DNA of 64,000 nt, from contig CM033394.1 of the NCBI GenBank assembly GCA_019426215.1, forward strand, positions 38,500,423 to 38,564,422. The letters are read 5' to 3'. A model generated the notes under the pieces. That model worked only from the letters and a program-made list of their open reading frames with translations. It had not been told where the DNA came from and did not search any database. Origin of the DNA: Buddleja alternifolia. Taxonomy: Eukaryota > Streptophyta > Magnoliopsida > Lamiales > Scrophulariaceae. A program made the position numbers and the translations under genes. This document shows positions 1 through 11,269 of the stretch, piece after piece; the first letter of the stretch is position 1, and each line of letters starts with the position of its first letter.

Positions 1-329
1 TCCCATCCCGGGTGCTTAGTGGGTAAATGCCTTTTCATATTCCCGGAACCCCTACCTTTTTTAAATGCAAAAGGTTGTTCACATATCCGACAAACAAATT
101 TTTCTTGTTCCGAAAAATGTTTAAAAAAATGCCAAACTACACTAGTTTTACTCCTACTTCCTATTTTACGTTTTGTAGTTCTAGGCGATGGTTCTTCTAC
201 ATCTACTTCTTCATCATCCATTTCGTTTTCTTGTCCCATATTCATTTGTGATTGTGACTGTGAAAAATTAAAAGTTTCATGTTGTAAAAACGCTTGTTCT
301 TCGGTGAACGGCAATTTTCCATAAGACAT
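1..329 (-). CDS. hAT-family transposase, N-terminal part with BED zinc finger (partial)
   Basis: The frame is open on the minus strand from an ATG at 329-327 to the window edge (109 codons, no stop). The protein starts MSYGKLPFTEEQ, has a Gln/Ser-rich then acidic stretch (about residues 20-50), a basic linker with TTKRK, and a BED-type finger: VVWHFF, then CRIC with its two cysteines, then KRHLPTKH with the two histidines (about residues 62-107). In hAT transposases this finger binds DNA at the element ends. The catalytic and dimerisation domains would lie left of the window. Whether the full enzyme is intact cannot be judged here. Confidence 0.7.
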   Translation of the reverse strand, partial: MSYGKLPFTEEQAFLQHETFNFSQSQSQMNMGQENEMDDEEVDVEEPSPRTTKRKIGSRSKTSVVWHFFKHFSEQEKFVCRICEQPFAFKKGRGSGNMKRHLPTKHPGW

Positions 330-513
330 GTTAAATAAATAATAATCACTAAGAAAATAATAATAACAAAATTCAAATTAACAACTAACAAATATGATCA
401 AATTAAGCACAAAATATTAATAAAAAAAGTGTTAAAAAACTAAAATGATATTACCGAATTGAAGTTAGAAATTACAATCGACGATTGAACTTTGGACGGT
501 ACCATGACAAATG

Positions 514-600
514 CTCACGTTCCAACTCCAAAATGTCGATTGATCACGTTCCAACTCCAAATTGTCGATTGATCACGCTCCAATTGTCGCTTGATCTCCA
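514..600. repeat. Short tandem repeat, about 30-bp unit, three copies
   Basis: Three imperfect copies of a unit containing CACGTTCCAACTCCAAAATG then TCGATTGAT follow one another. They sit upstream of the hAT transposase start inside the element, so they may be transposase-binding or promoter repeats. That role is inference. Confidence 0.6.
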
Positions 601-1092
601 AACACAATTGTAAAATTTAAATATCGAGCTAAAAGAGAATTTATAATATTTCTTGTTGAATTTGTAATAAAAAATGCAACATATTACTCATATTTATAGA
701 AACTAAAAAATATTACATAAAATATAAATTAATAAAAAAAATAAATTAAAATGGAAAAAAATTTCAGCAACGACTGAAATTACCAAAAAAAAAAATTTAG
801 ATAGGGGGCAAGGGGAAATCGAACCATTGCCCCCTCTAAAGACACCCTAAAAAATATATACACAAAAAATTTATTTGACCCTTAACGGGTCTAGGCCGGG
901 CTGGAACCGGGCCAGGGCCGGGCTGGAACCGGGCCAGGGTCGGCCCGAGCCCAACTCTTTTACCGGGTCGGGCCGACGGGGCTCGATTATATCGGTTCGG
1001 ACCGGCCCACTAAAATTGTTTCAGGCCGGGTCATACCAGGTCATACCGGGTTGCGGGTTGGCGGGCCGGCCCTGCCCGTTTGACATCTTTAG

Positions 1093-1576
1093 TCTTGAGA
1101 TGTTATAACCACAGCCACTAGAAGCCGGAATATGACCTTATAAACCCTATGGATTGACTTATGTTAGAAAAATGACCAATAGATGAAGAGGACCCGACTT
1201 CATTCAGTGTAGGAGGCGCGTCTATAACGAGATTAACTTCCGCATCACTCGATTCATCTACACATGTTATAAAAATAAAAAAGAATTAATTCACAGTTTA
1301 TTAAAAAACATTCATGAAATAAAGACAAAAGTGAATTTAATTTACATTATAAAGACACATACTAGATGTCGTAAGATCATTTTTTTCTTAGTCCTTTTTC
1401 ATCTCGCGTCTATCACAAATAGCAACATCCCAATGTCACTTTAGTTAGTCTCCTGTGTCAGTAAAGGCAGGTTCACTTCCCAATAAAAAGCCAATTAAGC
1501 GGAAAACATAAAGACCAACACAATAATGTCAACCAATTTATGATTACCAAAAAATCCCTCCATCATCATCCTTTTA
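1093..1576. other. Flank between hAT end and outer CACTA; possible last exon on minus strand
   Basis: On the minus strand an open frame of about 45 codons runs from a possible acceptor (GTGTAG) near 1266 to a TAG near 1121. It ends in a Ser-rich tail reading SSSIGHFSNISQSIGFIRSY. Base composition and Ser/Ile content look protein-coding, and it could be the terminal exon of a host gene split by the transposons to its right. I do not recognise the family. The remainder (about 1270-1576) shows nothing I can name. Confidence 0.3.
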
Positions 1577-1770
1577 CACTACAAGAAAATAGGGTATCAA
1601 AGACGAAAAATTACATCTCTGATACCCAAAATTCAGTCTCTAATGCCCATTTGAGACGAAATTTTTTTCTCTAAAAAACGGTTACTGATGCCCATTTGCC
1701 CAATTTTCCATCTCAAATTCTGTCTCAGATTTTGCCCAAACTTCCATCTCAAATTCCGTCTCAAATTTAG
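1577..1770. repeat. Outer CACTA, left terminal and subterminal repeats
   Basis: CACTACAAGAAA is followed by alternating words in both orientations: GAGACGAAA, CATCTCTGATACCC, GTCTCTAATGCCC, CATCTCAAATTCCGTCTC. Such short arrays bind the accessory transposase protein in En/Spm-like elements. Confidence 0.75.
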
Positions 1771-3148
1771 ACTTTTTGTACCTGTCTCATGTGTACTCTT
1801 ACCAATCATACTCATTACAAGCATCACAACCAAAATACATTCAATCCAAACCTCACGACCAAAATACATCAAAACCAAATAGTACAACCAAAATTCATTG
1901 AATCTAAACATCCCAAACACCACATATAAACTATACAAGCAAAATAACACCCTAAATAATATCTAATAACACAATCTAACAATTCAAGTAAAAAATCAAG
2001 GTAATCAACAAACACGACTTGATAATTAGTCCAACTAACAAGATCAAAGTTATTAGTGATTTCCGAAAAAGTCACGTTGTTCCTTGCTTCCAGATCCACG
2101 TGTATATCAGTGATTAGTGTACCCAAAATATTGATAGCATAACAAAGTGCTTGTAAAACCAGAAAAGTAGCTTAATGGTTAGTTAACACATGTAGGTAGC
2201 ATTTTTTCTTTTAGATTGATGAGAAAAACTATAAAATGAAAGTTGAATAGCATTCTAAATTTGATGTATATGTTATGTGCATCTCTAAATATTTCTCGCA
2301 ACATAATAAGGCTCTATTGATACTATTTTACCGCCTCTAACTCAATTCTAACCAATCAGTTGTAAGTGCGAGTTGTCGTTCCTTTAACGTAAGGACCAGA
2401 ATCTTGATACCCTCTATCTATGCTTGCCAAAGAACTTTTTTTGTGAACAATGTTGCCCTACTGTTTTGCCATTCCTAAGACAACACACATCAAGTCTGAC
2501 TGCACAACATCAAATATTACCTAATACTCATCACCATCAAATAAATGAACATAAGAAATCACTAAAACTACAACAACAAATTGATAAACAAGTACTATTC
2601 TCAACAAGAAAAACAATTGAATCCACTTAATTTATTTTGATTAGTTTAGGAAGTGATCCCTGGAATTCGGTAAAACAGGGGAAAGTATATAGTACAAGAG
2701 CATGTAATTGTGCAATATGCATGAGATCAAGAAGGTCATCACAATAGAAAAATCAAGAGAGAATTTGTGATGCATAGATGGATATCATCAATATGGGAGC
2801 ATAGGAAAAATGCGAACATTTGGAAGAAAAATTGTAGCATTCATTATTCTTTCTAAATATTTGTCAATAACATAGAGATATTCAAAATCAGCATTATCTT
2901 GTAGTAACCGTATGGACTAATTATATTAAAGATTTATAGGCTTCTGCCGAATAGTGTAATCAAATGAATACATCACCTAAATGATTGAAACAACTTAAAA
3001 ACCTTAACAGTATCTCTCGAATTTTCGTCTCAGAATCAGTCTCTGATCTTGTACTCGAATTTGTATCAAATTCCGTCTCAGATTTTGCCCCATTTTTCAT
3101 CTCAAATTCCGTCTCAGATTTTGCCCAAACTTCCATCTCAAATTTAGA
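1771..3148. repeat. 1.4-kb tandem repeat, unit 1
   Basis: It starts at ACTTTTTGTACC and ends with the CATCTCAAATTCCGTCTC words. It is strongly similar along its length to 9883-11269 and 11270-12488, sharing for example the AACCAAAATACAT repeats near the start and TTAGTTTAGGAAGTGAT in the middle. Its right end was cut off from unit 2 by the Harbinger-like insertion. Several short open frames in it repeat in the other units but look non-coding. Confidence 0.75.
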
Positions 3149-3268
3149 GGCTTTGTTTGTTTCTATTTTGGGCTAGGTTTTGGCCAAAAACCCAGCCCAA
3201 AACTTGTTTGGACCCCCCCAAAACAGCTTAACAGTCTGTCGCTGTTTTGGGGGTTAAAGAGAGACTTT

Positions 3269-3311
<43 letters not shown>

Positions 3312-3317
3312 TATATA

Positions 3318-4334
3318 GGGATAATTACACTCAGCATCCTAAGGTATTTCGAAATTACAAAAAACATCCCCTAGTTCAATAAATTACATCTAACATACCC
3401 ATGTTTCATGTATTGATGCAAGATTGGATGAAAAGTGTCAAAAGACGTAAATGCCCTTAAGGAGTATTTAAAAAAATTTACCATATTACCCCCTCCACAT
3501 CTTTAGATTTACTTCTAATACCAATTTTAAAATAAAAATTTAAACTTAAAAAAAAAGTAATTATATATATATATATATATATTTATATATGTATATACAT
3601 ATGTGTGTGTGTGACTGCGTGAGTGCGTGTGTGTGACTATGTATGTGAGATGATGTGTGCGCGTGCGAGTGTGTGTGATTGTGTGTGAGTGTACGTGTAA
3701 TTGTGTGTGTGCGAGACTGGGGTGGGATTAGGGGTGAAGGTGGGGTGGGGAAGATGGAGAAGACGATCACTATTCCCACCCCTTTTATTTTCTTTTTATT
3801 TTATTTTATAAAGTAATATATTATTTAAGTAATTTAATTTAGAAATTAAGTTTATTAAAATACAATTATTATGTTTATTTGTAAATTTCATAAATTAAAT
3901 TAAAATATATGATTTTAAACTATATAAACTCTTATATATAAATTTAAATAAAAAATTAAAATATATTTTATACATAATTTTTTTAATATAATTTTAATAA
4001 TTTTTAATTTTTTTTTCTTGAGATATTTTTTTATAAATAATTGTTTTTATACTTTTATACACAACATTACATATAACACCTATACTATTAGAAAATATTA
4101 CAATTTACACCAAAAGGTACACTTGTCCAAATATTATAGGATTTTCATGTCCAAAAAAAGACAAGGACATTTTCGAAAGTTCATCAAAAAATTTAACAGC
4201 GCTGTATAGTAACCCTAACGGAAGGTGCTGTTTGTTGGACGGAATGAAATGTTGGGATGTTAGATGTAATTTAATAAACTAGAGGATGTTTTTTGTAATT
4301 TCGAAATACCTAAGGACGTTGAGTGTAATTATCC
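3318..4334. mobile_element. Nested TIR element (MULE-like MITE), about 1 kb
   Basis: The ends are long inverted repeats of about 80 bp: GGGATAATTACACTCAGCAT at the left is mirrored by GAGTGTAATTATCC at the right. Both continue through words such as TATTTCGAAATTACAAAAAA and AATAAATTACATCTAACAT. It sits in an (AT)n tract, so a 9-bp ATATATATA duplication is consistent but not provable. The interior is non-coding and includes a GT/GTGA-rich simple-repeat stretch at about 3595-3715. Confidence 0.65.
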
Positions 4335-4949
4335 ATATATATATAATGTACTATATGCATATATTCTTATATATAATAAGTATATAACATAGGTGTGTAC
4401 ATATAATATACGCATATATTATATATTATCTATATATATCATATATATATATATAGATATTATGAATAATACTAATATCTATGTTGATGTTTTATAAATC
4501 AGTAGATAATTATATACTTATGCACATATCATAATATACACATACATATTTATTTTCATGCCTATGCCTATGTATATATAAATATAGATATTATATACGT
4601 AATATGCACTTAATATTATAAATTACGTATATTATATATATTGTGTATATATTTTATACATATTATATATGTTATGCGTATATATTATGTATATATTACA
4701 TATATAACAAGTGTCATGTTAACATATGTATTATTAATATACTATACATGTGTTACATACATACAGTACATTGTATAAATTATGTTTATATATAATATTA
4801 TAATATATAATACATTATATGACTATATTTATTGTAATGAGTATATACATATAATATTATTATTATTATATATTATAATTATTTAAAACTTATAATATAA
4901 TATATTTTCAATCATTAACATTACTTTTTCAAACAAAAACTTACATGAT
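4335..4949. repeat. AT-rich low-complexity tract
   Basis: This is about 600 bp of TATATA-dominated sequence with almost no G or C. No gene is visible. It separates the nested TIR element from the EHD inverted repeat. Confidence 0.7.
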
Positions 4950-6390
4950 GTCAACCGTATGCAAAAATTTTATATTATATAGTTGAACCAATATCTGTAT
5001 GTTGTATTTGGTACAAAACCATTATCATCATACATGCAATCCATATAGTTTATTAATAAAAATCCACTATCATATCAATGAATTAGTGAAGTGTGCTAGA
5101 GCCGCCAAGATCCACGCCTACATAATCAGCTATCTCAAAAAACCGATGCCGACTTCAATGGGCAAAGCTAAAACACAGCAGAAGCTTATTAATAAACTTG
5201 ACATTGTATTCGAAAAGGTACTTCTTTCTTGCCCTGCAACTCCCACCCAACCCAACTTGAACCCGATCCCTTCCAAACACAATACACACATGTACATACA
5301 TTGGTGCTTGAAGTTTAAATAATTCTGATTGGAAATTCCATAAAACAGGTTCAGAAAGAATTTCATTTACCTTGCTGCGGACTTTCCAAATGTAGTTTAG
5401 GAAGGTTCTAAGTGGCTACAAGATTGATGATTTTGAGAACTTCAATTCAAAAATGATTCAGACAGTCAACGTCATGCTATGGCATGACATACTAGAGCTG
5501 TCAAAAAACTTCAAAAATGTTGAGGACTAAAAAAAGGTAAGACGAAACACTTCAAGTTGTAGCTTTCGAGAACCAAGTATTTTGAACTAGGTTAATATGT
5601 AAAAGTTTGTAGCGAATTATGGTGGAAGCTCATGACTATGTTATCTTTGATTAGAGTTTAGTTGTTAACCAACCATGTCCTAAAGAATCAAACTCTAATC
5701 AAAGATAACGGAGTCATGAACTTCCACCATAATTCGCTACTAAATTTTACATATTTACCTAGTTCAAAATACTTGGTTCTTGAAAGCTACAACTTGAAGT
5801 ATTTCGCCTTACTTTTTTTAGTCCTCAAGATTTCTGAAGTTTTTTAACAGCTGTGATATGTCATACTGTAGCATGTCATCGATTGTCTGAATCATTTTTG
5901 AATTCAAGTTCTCAAAATCATCAATCTTGTAACGACTTTGAAACTTCACTTGAAAAGTCCACAACAGGTAAATGAAATTCTTTCTGAACCTGTTTTATGG
6001 AATTTACAATCAGAATTATTTAAACTTCAAGCACTAACGTATGTACATGTGTGTATTGTGTTTGGAAGGGATCGGTTTCAAGTCGGGTTGGGTCGGGTGG
6101 GTGTTGCAGGGCAAGAAAAAAGTACATTTTCCAATACAATGTCAAGTTTATTAATAAGTTTCTGCTATGTTTTAGCTTTGCCCATTGAAGTCGCATCTGT
6201 TTTTTGAGAGAGCTGATTATGTAGGCGTGGATCTTGGCGGCTCTAGCACGCTTCACTAATTCATTGATCTTATAGTAGATTTTTATTAATAAATTATATA
6301 GATTACATGTATGATGGTAATGTTTTAGTACCAAATACAACATACATATATTGGTTCAACTATAGAATATAAAAATTTTGCATACCCGTC
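4950..6390. repeat. Large inverted repeat (about 700-bp arms, 30-bp loop) of EHD 3' exons
   Basis: The left arm (about 4950-5659) and right arm (about 5690-6390) are reverse complements at roughly 90-95% by eye. The arms meet at AATCAAAGATAAC-type sequence with a loop of about 30 bp (5660-5689). Both contain the last two EHD coding exons and their intron. Transcription through the centre would give a long foldback RNA. Confidence 0.85.
4985..5530 (+). pseudogene. Inverted duplicate of the EHD C-terminal exons
   Basis: The plus-strand frame from about 5079 reads NELVKCARAAKIHAYIIS followed by MGKAKTQQKLINKLDIVFEKV, the conserved helical region after the GTPase domain of plant EHD proteins. 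After a short intron-like stretch a second segment (about 5349-5530) reads FHLPCCG, DDFENFNSKMIQTV and ELSKNFKNVED followed by TAA at 5528-5530. The N-terminal two thirds of the protein are absent here. It is the mirror copy of the 3' end of the minus-strand pseudogene at 5818-9366 and lies head to head with it. Confidence 0.8.
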
Positions 6391-9366
6391 GACAAGCTTT
6401 CTTCGGTATGTCTATCAAGTCTAAGAGGAGAGCCTCTTGCTCTTTCTCAAAAAAATCATTTTGCACAGGACCAACGTGCGCTTCATTAACGGGTTTGTCG
6501 ATAAATGATCTGAAAATTGCAGGCATAAAGAATTATCAATATAAGTTCATAAAGCAAGAAACAAATCTGATATAGGAAAAGATAAGGACAATCAGGAATC
6601 ACCCAATCAAAATGGTAAAAAAAACAACTGAGATGAATATGAACCTACCCAATATATACACGAGCTGCCTCTGGAGTGTCTAGAACTTTTCCAAGTGAGT
6701 ACATCAGTGAACCACAAACTCTCATCAGCTGCAATGTGGTAAAAAAAATTCAGAACTAGTACACCCCTATAAGCTAAACTTTACACAAAAGACATACAAA
6801 ATTAAAGGAAGAGAAACAGATTTGAAGCAATAAACAATCCAAAGTTGGTGGTCATGCCTGTTCAGTATCAACTTGATCTGCTTTGTTCAAGACAATACGT
6901 ACTTGGTCATCATGACCACGAAGTGATGAAATGACCCTTTTGAACTCATCGTTGATGTCAACTTTAAGGGGATCAAAGAAGAAGAGGATGGTAACATTGC
7001 ATTTATGACCCCTGTGAAATCATTGTTCATCTGACTTCTTTGCCTTTCTCCGGATGAAACCCTAGTAATGTCCACAAATGTTATATGTTTGAGCAGCTGA
7101 GGTAAATGAAGTTGTATCACGTAAGTAAAGGCTTAAATTTATAGAAAACTTGATTTGTTAGTATGCGAGAAAGATTGTCACTCACTGAATGTGGCATTTG
7201 AGAACACTCAAACTTGGATAAAAGTGATCTACCAAAGGTATCCAAACCGCTAAATGGCATGTCTGCATGAACGGTAATGGTGTTGCCAAGAATGCTCCTT
7301 TCCTCCGTCGCAGACTGAGAACATGACCAACAAGCATAAAAATACTAACAGAATCAACAAAACAATGAAGATTGCTAATAACGCAATAATGCAACTTTGA
7401 TGGTTACACATAAAAAGAAATCTTGATGATCAATATCAATCTATATACATGCATCAAATTGCAATATCAGGACAGCGTTACCGGTGGAGCAAGGTAATTA
7501 GAATTAGGCCGAACTAGTTAAGAACTTTACACACTAACACCACCTAAAGAAACAAACAGACAATTTAAGACGAAAAAGAACATGTGGACTATAAACTTTT
7601 ATATTATTTTTCCTTGCATTCTTTACTTAACCAACCCCCCTCCAACCCAGGTGATTTTGATTCATTGATACCCACAAGTCTCTATTTTCAAAGTTCTGAC
7701 GAAGATATAATTGGATATACAAAAAAATAATATGCCTTTTGTACCATGATAACAATAAAGCGGTCAGTAGTTGGCTCCGGTACAATATGTGCACCTACTA
7801 AGAAAAAAAGAAACTATGATCTCATAAGTTACAAACAAAAAAACTTGATGTAAAATAAAAGTTTAGGGTGTTCTGGTATATAAGAAGTTAACCTGGATAA
7901 CTGCATTGTAGCAAGTGTTTTATAAACGTGGTTTTTCCCGTTGAGTATTGACCCAAAAGCAACACCATCGTTTTAGCATCAAAATCGCTACTCATCTAGA
8001 TATAAAGATAACACTACAAGGTCAATCACATCTATAGGCTTTAAGTGACCTAAAAGAATATATGCTACATGAGAAAAACATGTTATGCAATATGTGGAGG
8101 TATCAAAAAGTCCACTAACCAAACATGGGGAAACAAAGTCGTTGAAATGGTACGCAGCTTCTAGCGGCTAAAGTTTTTCATAGTATAGAATTCTCAAGCC
8201 CTTAATCAATGAAGTAATTGAAGAGAGAGAAGTATAGTACTGGAAGAATGAGAAAGATACAAGTTAGGCATTTTTCTGAGTTGAATACAAATGTATGCCT
8301 AAAAGTGGAGACTAATTATCATAGTTGAAAATGACCGCACTATCACTTTTTTATTATGAATGTCGTGGTACTTGTGAAATTGAAATCATTAACCTTAAAT
8401 TATCATCACGGGTAACGTTACAATTTAGAAACTCGCAATCATTATATGTGAAAATTAGAACAAATGGGAGCATGACTAAGTTTTTGGAATAATTTCATAC
8501 AAATATCAAACCACAAGATGCATGTACCTTCCTTTTAGACTTTGAGATAAACAAGGACTTTGGTGGTGCTGGCTGCATCTGCATATTTCCTGCATCACAT
8601 TTTATTTGAACTCTTGGGAAAAAAAAAAAGGATTGGTAGCAATTTTACGTCATAAGGTGAAATGTTTACTAACCATGGGTTTCAGAATTGCCACTTGAAC
8701 ATGGGTTCTACGGTTCTAGTTGAGAAATGCGAAGAAGAAACGTTATTAGAGGACAAATTTTATGATAAGAACACAATAAGTTGAGGGTTCATATGTACTT
8801 ACTTCCAGTAAGACGACCAAATCGTATATATTTGGAGGACTTGGTATTTCCGAATCACCTGAACAAACAAAAGATCGATTCAGCTTATTGTAAAAATGAT
8901 GAGAAATGTTGAAAGCATAATGGGATAATGAGATAACGGTTTTTTCAAATCTGTGCATCATCTGTTAGATATAGAACTGTTTACAGTTAGGAGCCATAAA
9001 ACTTGTCGACCAAAATGCTAGCCTATGATGCTAATTTGTTATCTCACATAGTTATGAGATCAATGAGGAAAGATTACACAGTTCAAACTCCACTTACCTA
9101 TTCTTTTAAGTAGCTTTGAGCTTATTTCATGTCCTTCTCGTGCCAAATAGATCAACTGAAATTGGAAGAGTCGCAAAAAAGCGAGGGAAAGATAAAAAAA
9201 TGAACAAAAAGCATTAGTTCTTCTGTATCTCATATACAATAAGTTTTTCTTTATATTTCATAGTACATTATTTTCTATTTACAATGGAGTACAACCTGCA
9301 TTGCGGTGATAAACTCCTTGAAGCCTAAAAACCCTTGTTGCTTGGTATCAACAATTGCCCAAGCCT
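5818..9366 (-). pseudogene. EHD1-like: EHD (EH-domain-containing, dynamin-like GTPase) captured gene copy
   Basis: EHD proteins are ATP-binding dynamin relatives that act in endocytic recycling. Exon-sized pieces appear in the right order on the minus strand: EF-hand end GFLGFKEFITAMQ (about 9296-9363); LIYLAREGHEIS (about 9110-9160); FNDFVSP (about 8115-8180); P-loop exon GQYSTGKTTFIKHLL (about 7894-7995); PEPTTDRFIVIM (about 7745-7795); DMPFSGLDTFG (about 7190-7320); HITFVD with SGE (about 7040-7120) and RVISSLRGHDDQ (about 6850-7010); SLGKVLDTPEAARVYIG (about 6655-6725); DKPVNEAHVGPV (about 6380-6510); AKIHAYIISSLKK (about 6180-6290); C-terminal LLKNFRNLED with TAA at 5820-5818. Introns with GT/AG borders remain, so the copy came from genomic DNA, not mRNA. 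Damage includes a stop codon at 8170-8168 and a 1-bp deletion near 6193. The usual start exon is missing; an exon-like piece at 9474-9553 (VDDLYPAYVEIM) is not from EHD as I know it. Confidence 0.85.
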
Positions 9367-9879
9367 TCATCAAAAAAATGCACATTAAATGTGAGAAAAG
9401 AGAAAGATTACAAACAAGCCACAGAAAACTATCCACTTTGCAGAAAGCACAATGAAAAGGTCATTCACCATTATTTCAACATAGGCTGGATAAAGATCAT
9501 CAACATTAATACGAAAATTAGTACTAGATGATCCACCAATTGATGCAAAATTCTAGAATTTGATCAAAAAGAATTACATTTGGTTCTCATTCTCACTTGA
9601 TAAATAAAATAATTATACACATGTTCCAAGACTCGAGTAGGATTGAATTAGTAGCTTTGGTCTAATTGACAACTCCATATATATCAGCTGGTACACTACT
9701 TAGTGATTGTTGTTTCTTCTGAAAACAAAACCAAACACATTTTTTACCAAAAAACCACTCAAATATTACTTCAAAATAGCGAATCCAAACACATTCTAAT
9801 CGAAATACACAACTCCCAATAAAATATTTAACCAAAACTTATACCAAAAACACCCTCCAAAATAGAAACGAACACAGCC
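9367..9879. other. Right end of the Harbinger-like element, upstream of the EHD copy
   Basis: It holds one exon-like minus-strand segment (9474-9553, followed by a GT) that could be a non-EHD first exon, and then the A/C-rich terminal region with CCAAAC words. Nothing else is recognised. Confidence 0.4.
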
Positions 9880-9882
9880 AGA

Positions 9883-11269
9883 TTTTTTGTGTACTCTTAC
9901 CAACCCTACTAATTACAAGCATTACTGCCAAAATACATTAAATCCAAACATCACGAACAAAATACATCAAATCCAAATAGCACAACCAAAATATATTAAA
10001 TTCAAACATCCCAAACACCACATATAAACTATACAAGCTAAATATTACCCTAAGTAATATCAAATAACACAATATAACAATTCAAGTGAAAATCAAAGTT
10101 ATCAACAAACACAACTTGATGATTCGTCCAACTAACAAGATCAAATTTATTAATAGTTTCTGAAAAAGTCACGTTGCTTTTGGGTCCAGATCCACCTGTA
10201 TATCGGTGATTAGTGTACCCCAAAGATTGATAGCATAACAGAAAGCTTCTAAAACTAGAAAAGTAGCTTAATGGTTAGTTAACACAAGTAGGTAGCATTT
10301 TTCTTTCAGATTGATGAGGAAAAATATGAAATGAAAGTTGAGTAGCATTCTAAATCTGATATATATATATATATATATTGTGCATCTATAAATATTTCTC
10401 CCAACATAATAAGGCTCTACTGATACTATCTTACGACGTCTAACTCAATTTTAACCAATCAGTTGTAAGTGTCGGTTGCTGTCCCATATGCAAGAGGATC
10501 AGAATCTTGATATCCTCTATCTATGCTCGCCAAAGCTAATAAACTTTCTGTGTTAACAATGTTGCCCTATTGTTTTACCATTCATAAGACAACACAAATC
10601 AAGTCTAAGTGTACAACATCAAATATCCAACTAATACTCCTCACTATCAAATAAATGAACATAAGAAACCACTAAAACTACAACAAAAAATTGATAAACA
10701 AGTACTATTCTCAACAAGAAAAGCAATTGAATCCACTTAATTTATCTTGATTAGTTTAGGAAGTGATACCTGGAATTCCGCAAAACAGGAAAAGTATACA
10801 GTTCAAAAGCATGTAAGTGTGAAACATGCATGAGATGAAGGAGGTACATCATACTAGAAAATTCATGAGAGGATTTGTGATGCATGGATAGATATTTTCA
10901 GTAGGGGAGCATAGGAAAGATGTAAACATTTGGAAGAAAAGTTGCAGCATTCATTATTCTTTCTAAATATTTGTTAATAACATAGAGATATTCAAAATTA
11001 ACAATATCATGTCGTAATCGTAGGGACTAATTATATTAAAGATTTATAAGCCTCTACCGAATACTTTAATCAAATGAATGCATCACCTAAGATGAATGAA
11101 ACAACTTAGAAACCTTAGCAGTGTTTCTCAAATTTTCGTTTCAAAATCCGTCTCTGATCATGTACTTGAATCTGTCTCAAATTTCGTCTCAAATTTTGCC
11201 CAATTTTCCATCTCAAATTCCGTCTCAGATTTTGCCCAAACTTCCATCTCAAATTCTTTCTCAAATACA
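9883..11269. repeat. 1.4-kb tandem repeat, unit 2
   Basis: It is homologous over its full length to units 1 and 3 and joins unit 3 directly at 11269/11270. It ends in the CATCTCAAATTC / CGTCTCAGATTTTGCCC subterminal words. Confidence 0.8.

Larger units (their letters stand above)
1..1092 (-). mobile_element. hAT transposon, 5' part (truncated by window edge)
   Basis: A BED-finger transposase start lies at 1-329 on the minus strand. The sequence upstream of it ends in a GC-rich subterminal block (about 873-1088) of repeated GGGCCGGG/CCCGGCC-type words and a terminus reading, on the minus strand, AAGATGTCAAACGGGC. GC-rich subterminal repeats next to such an end are usual in plant hAT elements. 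The other end is outside the window, so neither the 8-bp target duplication nor the exact last base (about 1090-1095) can be confirmed. Confidence 0.65.
3149..9879. mobile_element. Harbinger-like element carrying a captured EHD gene
   Basis: The left end is GGCTTTGTTTGTTTCTATTT and the right end (reverse complement) GGCTGTGTTCGTTTCTATTT, an inverted pair of about 25 bp. The flanks give a 3-bp repeat AGA (3146-3148, 9880-9882). The undisturbed site can be read in the neighbouring tandem units, which run straight through this point. The right-end sequence (about 9720-9879) resembles that of the Harbinger-like element at 40136-41402, whose TSD is the typical TTA. No transposase is visible. The cargo is an EHD pseudogene plus a 1-kb TIR element. 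Confidence 0.65.

Noticed and set aside
873..1108. 77-codon Gly/Arg/Pro-rich frame
   Set aside because: Lies in the GC-rich subterminal repeats of the hAT element.
3561..3779. 72-codon His/Thr-rich minus-strand frame
   Set aside because: Translation of a GT-rich simple repeat.
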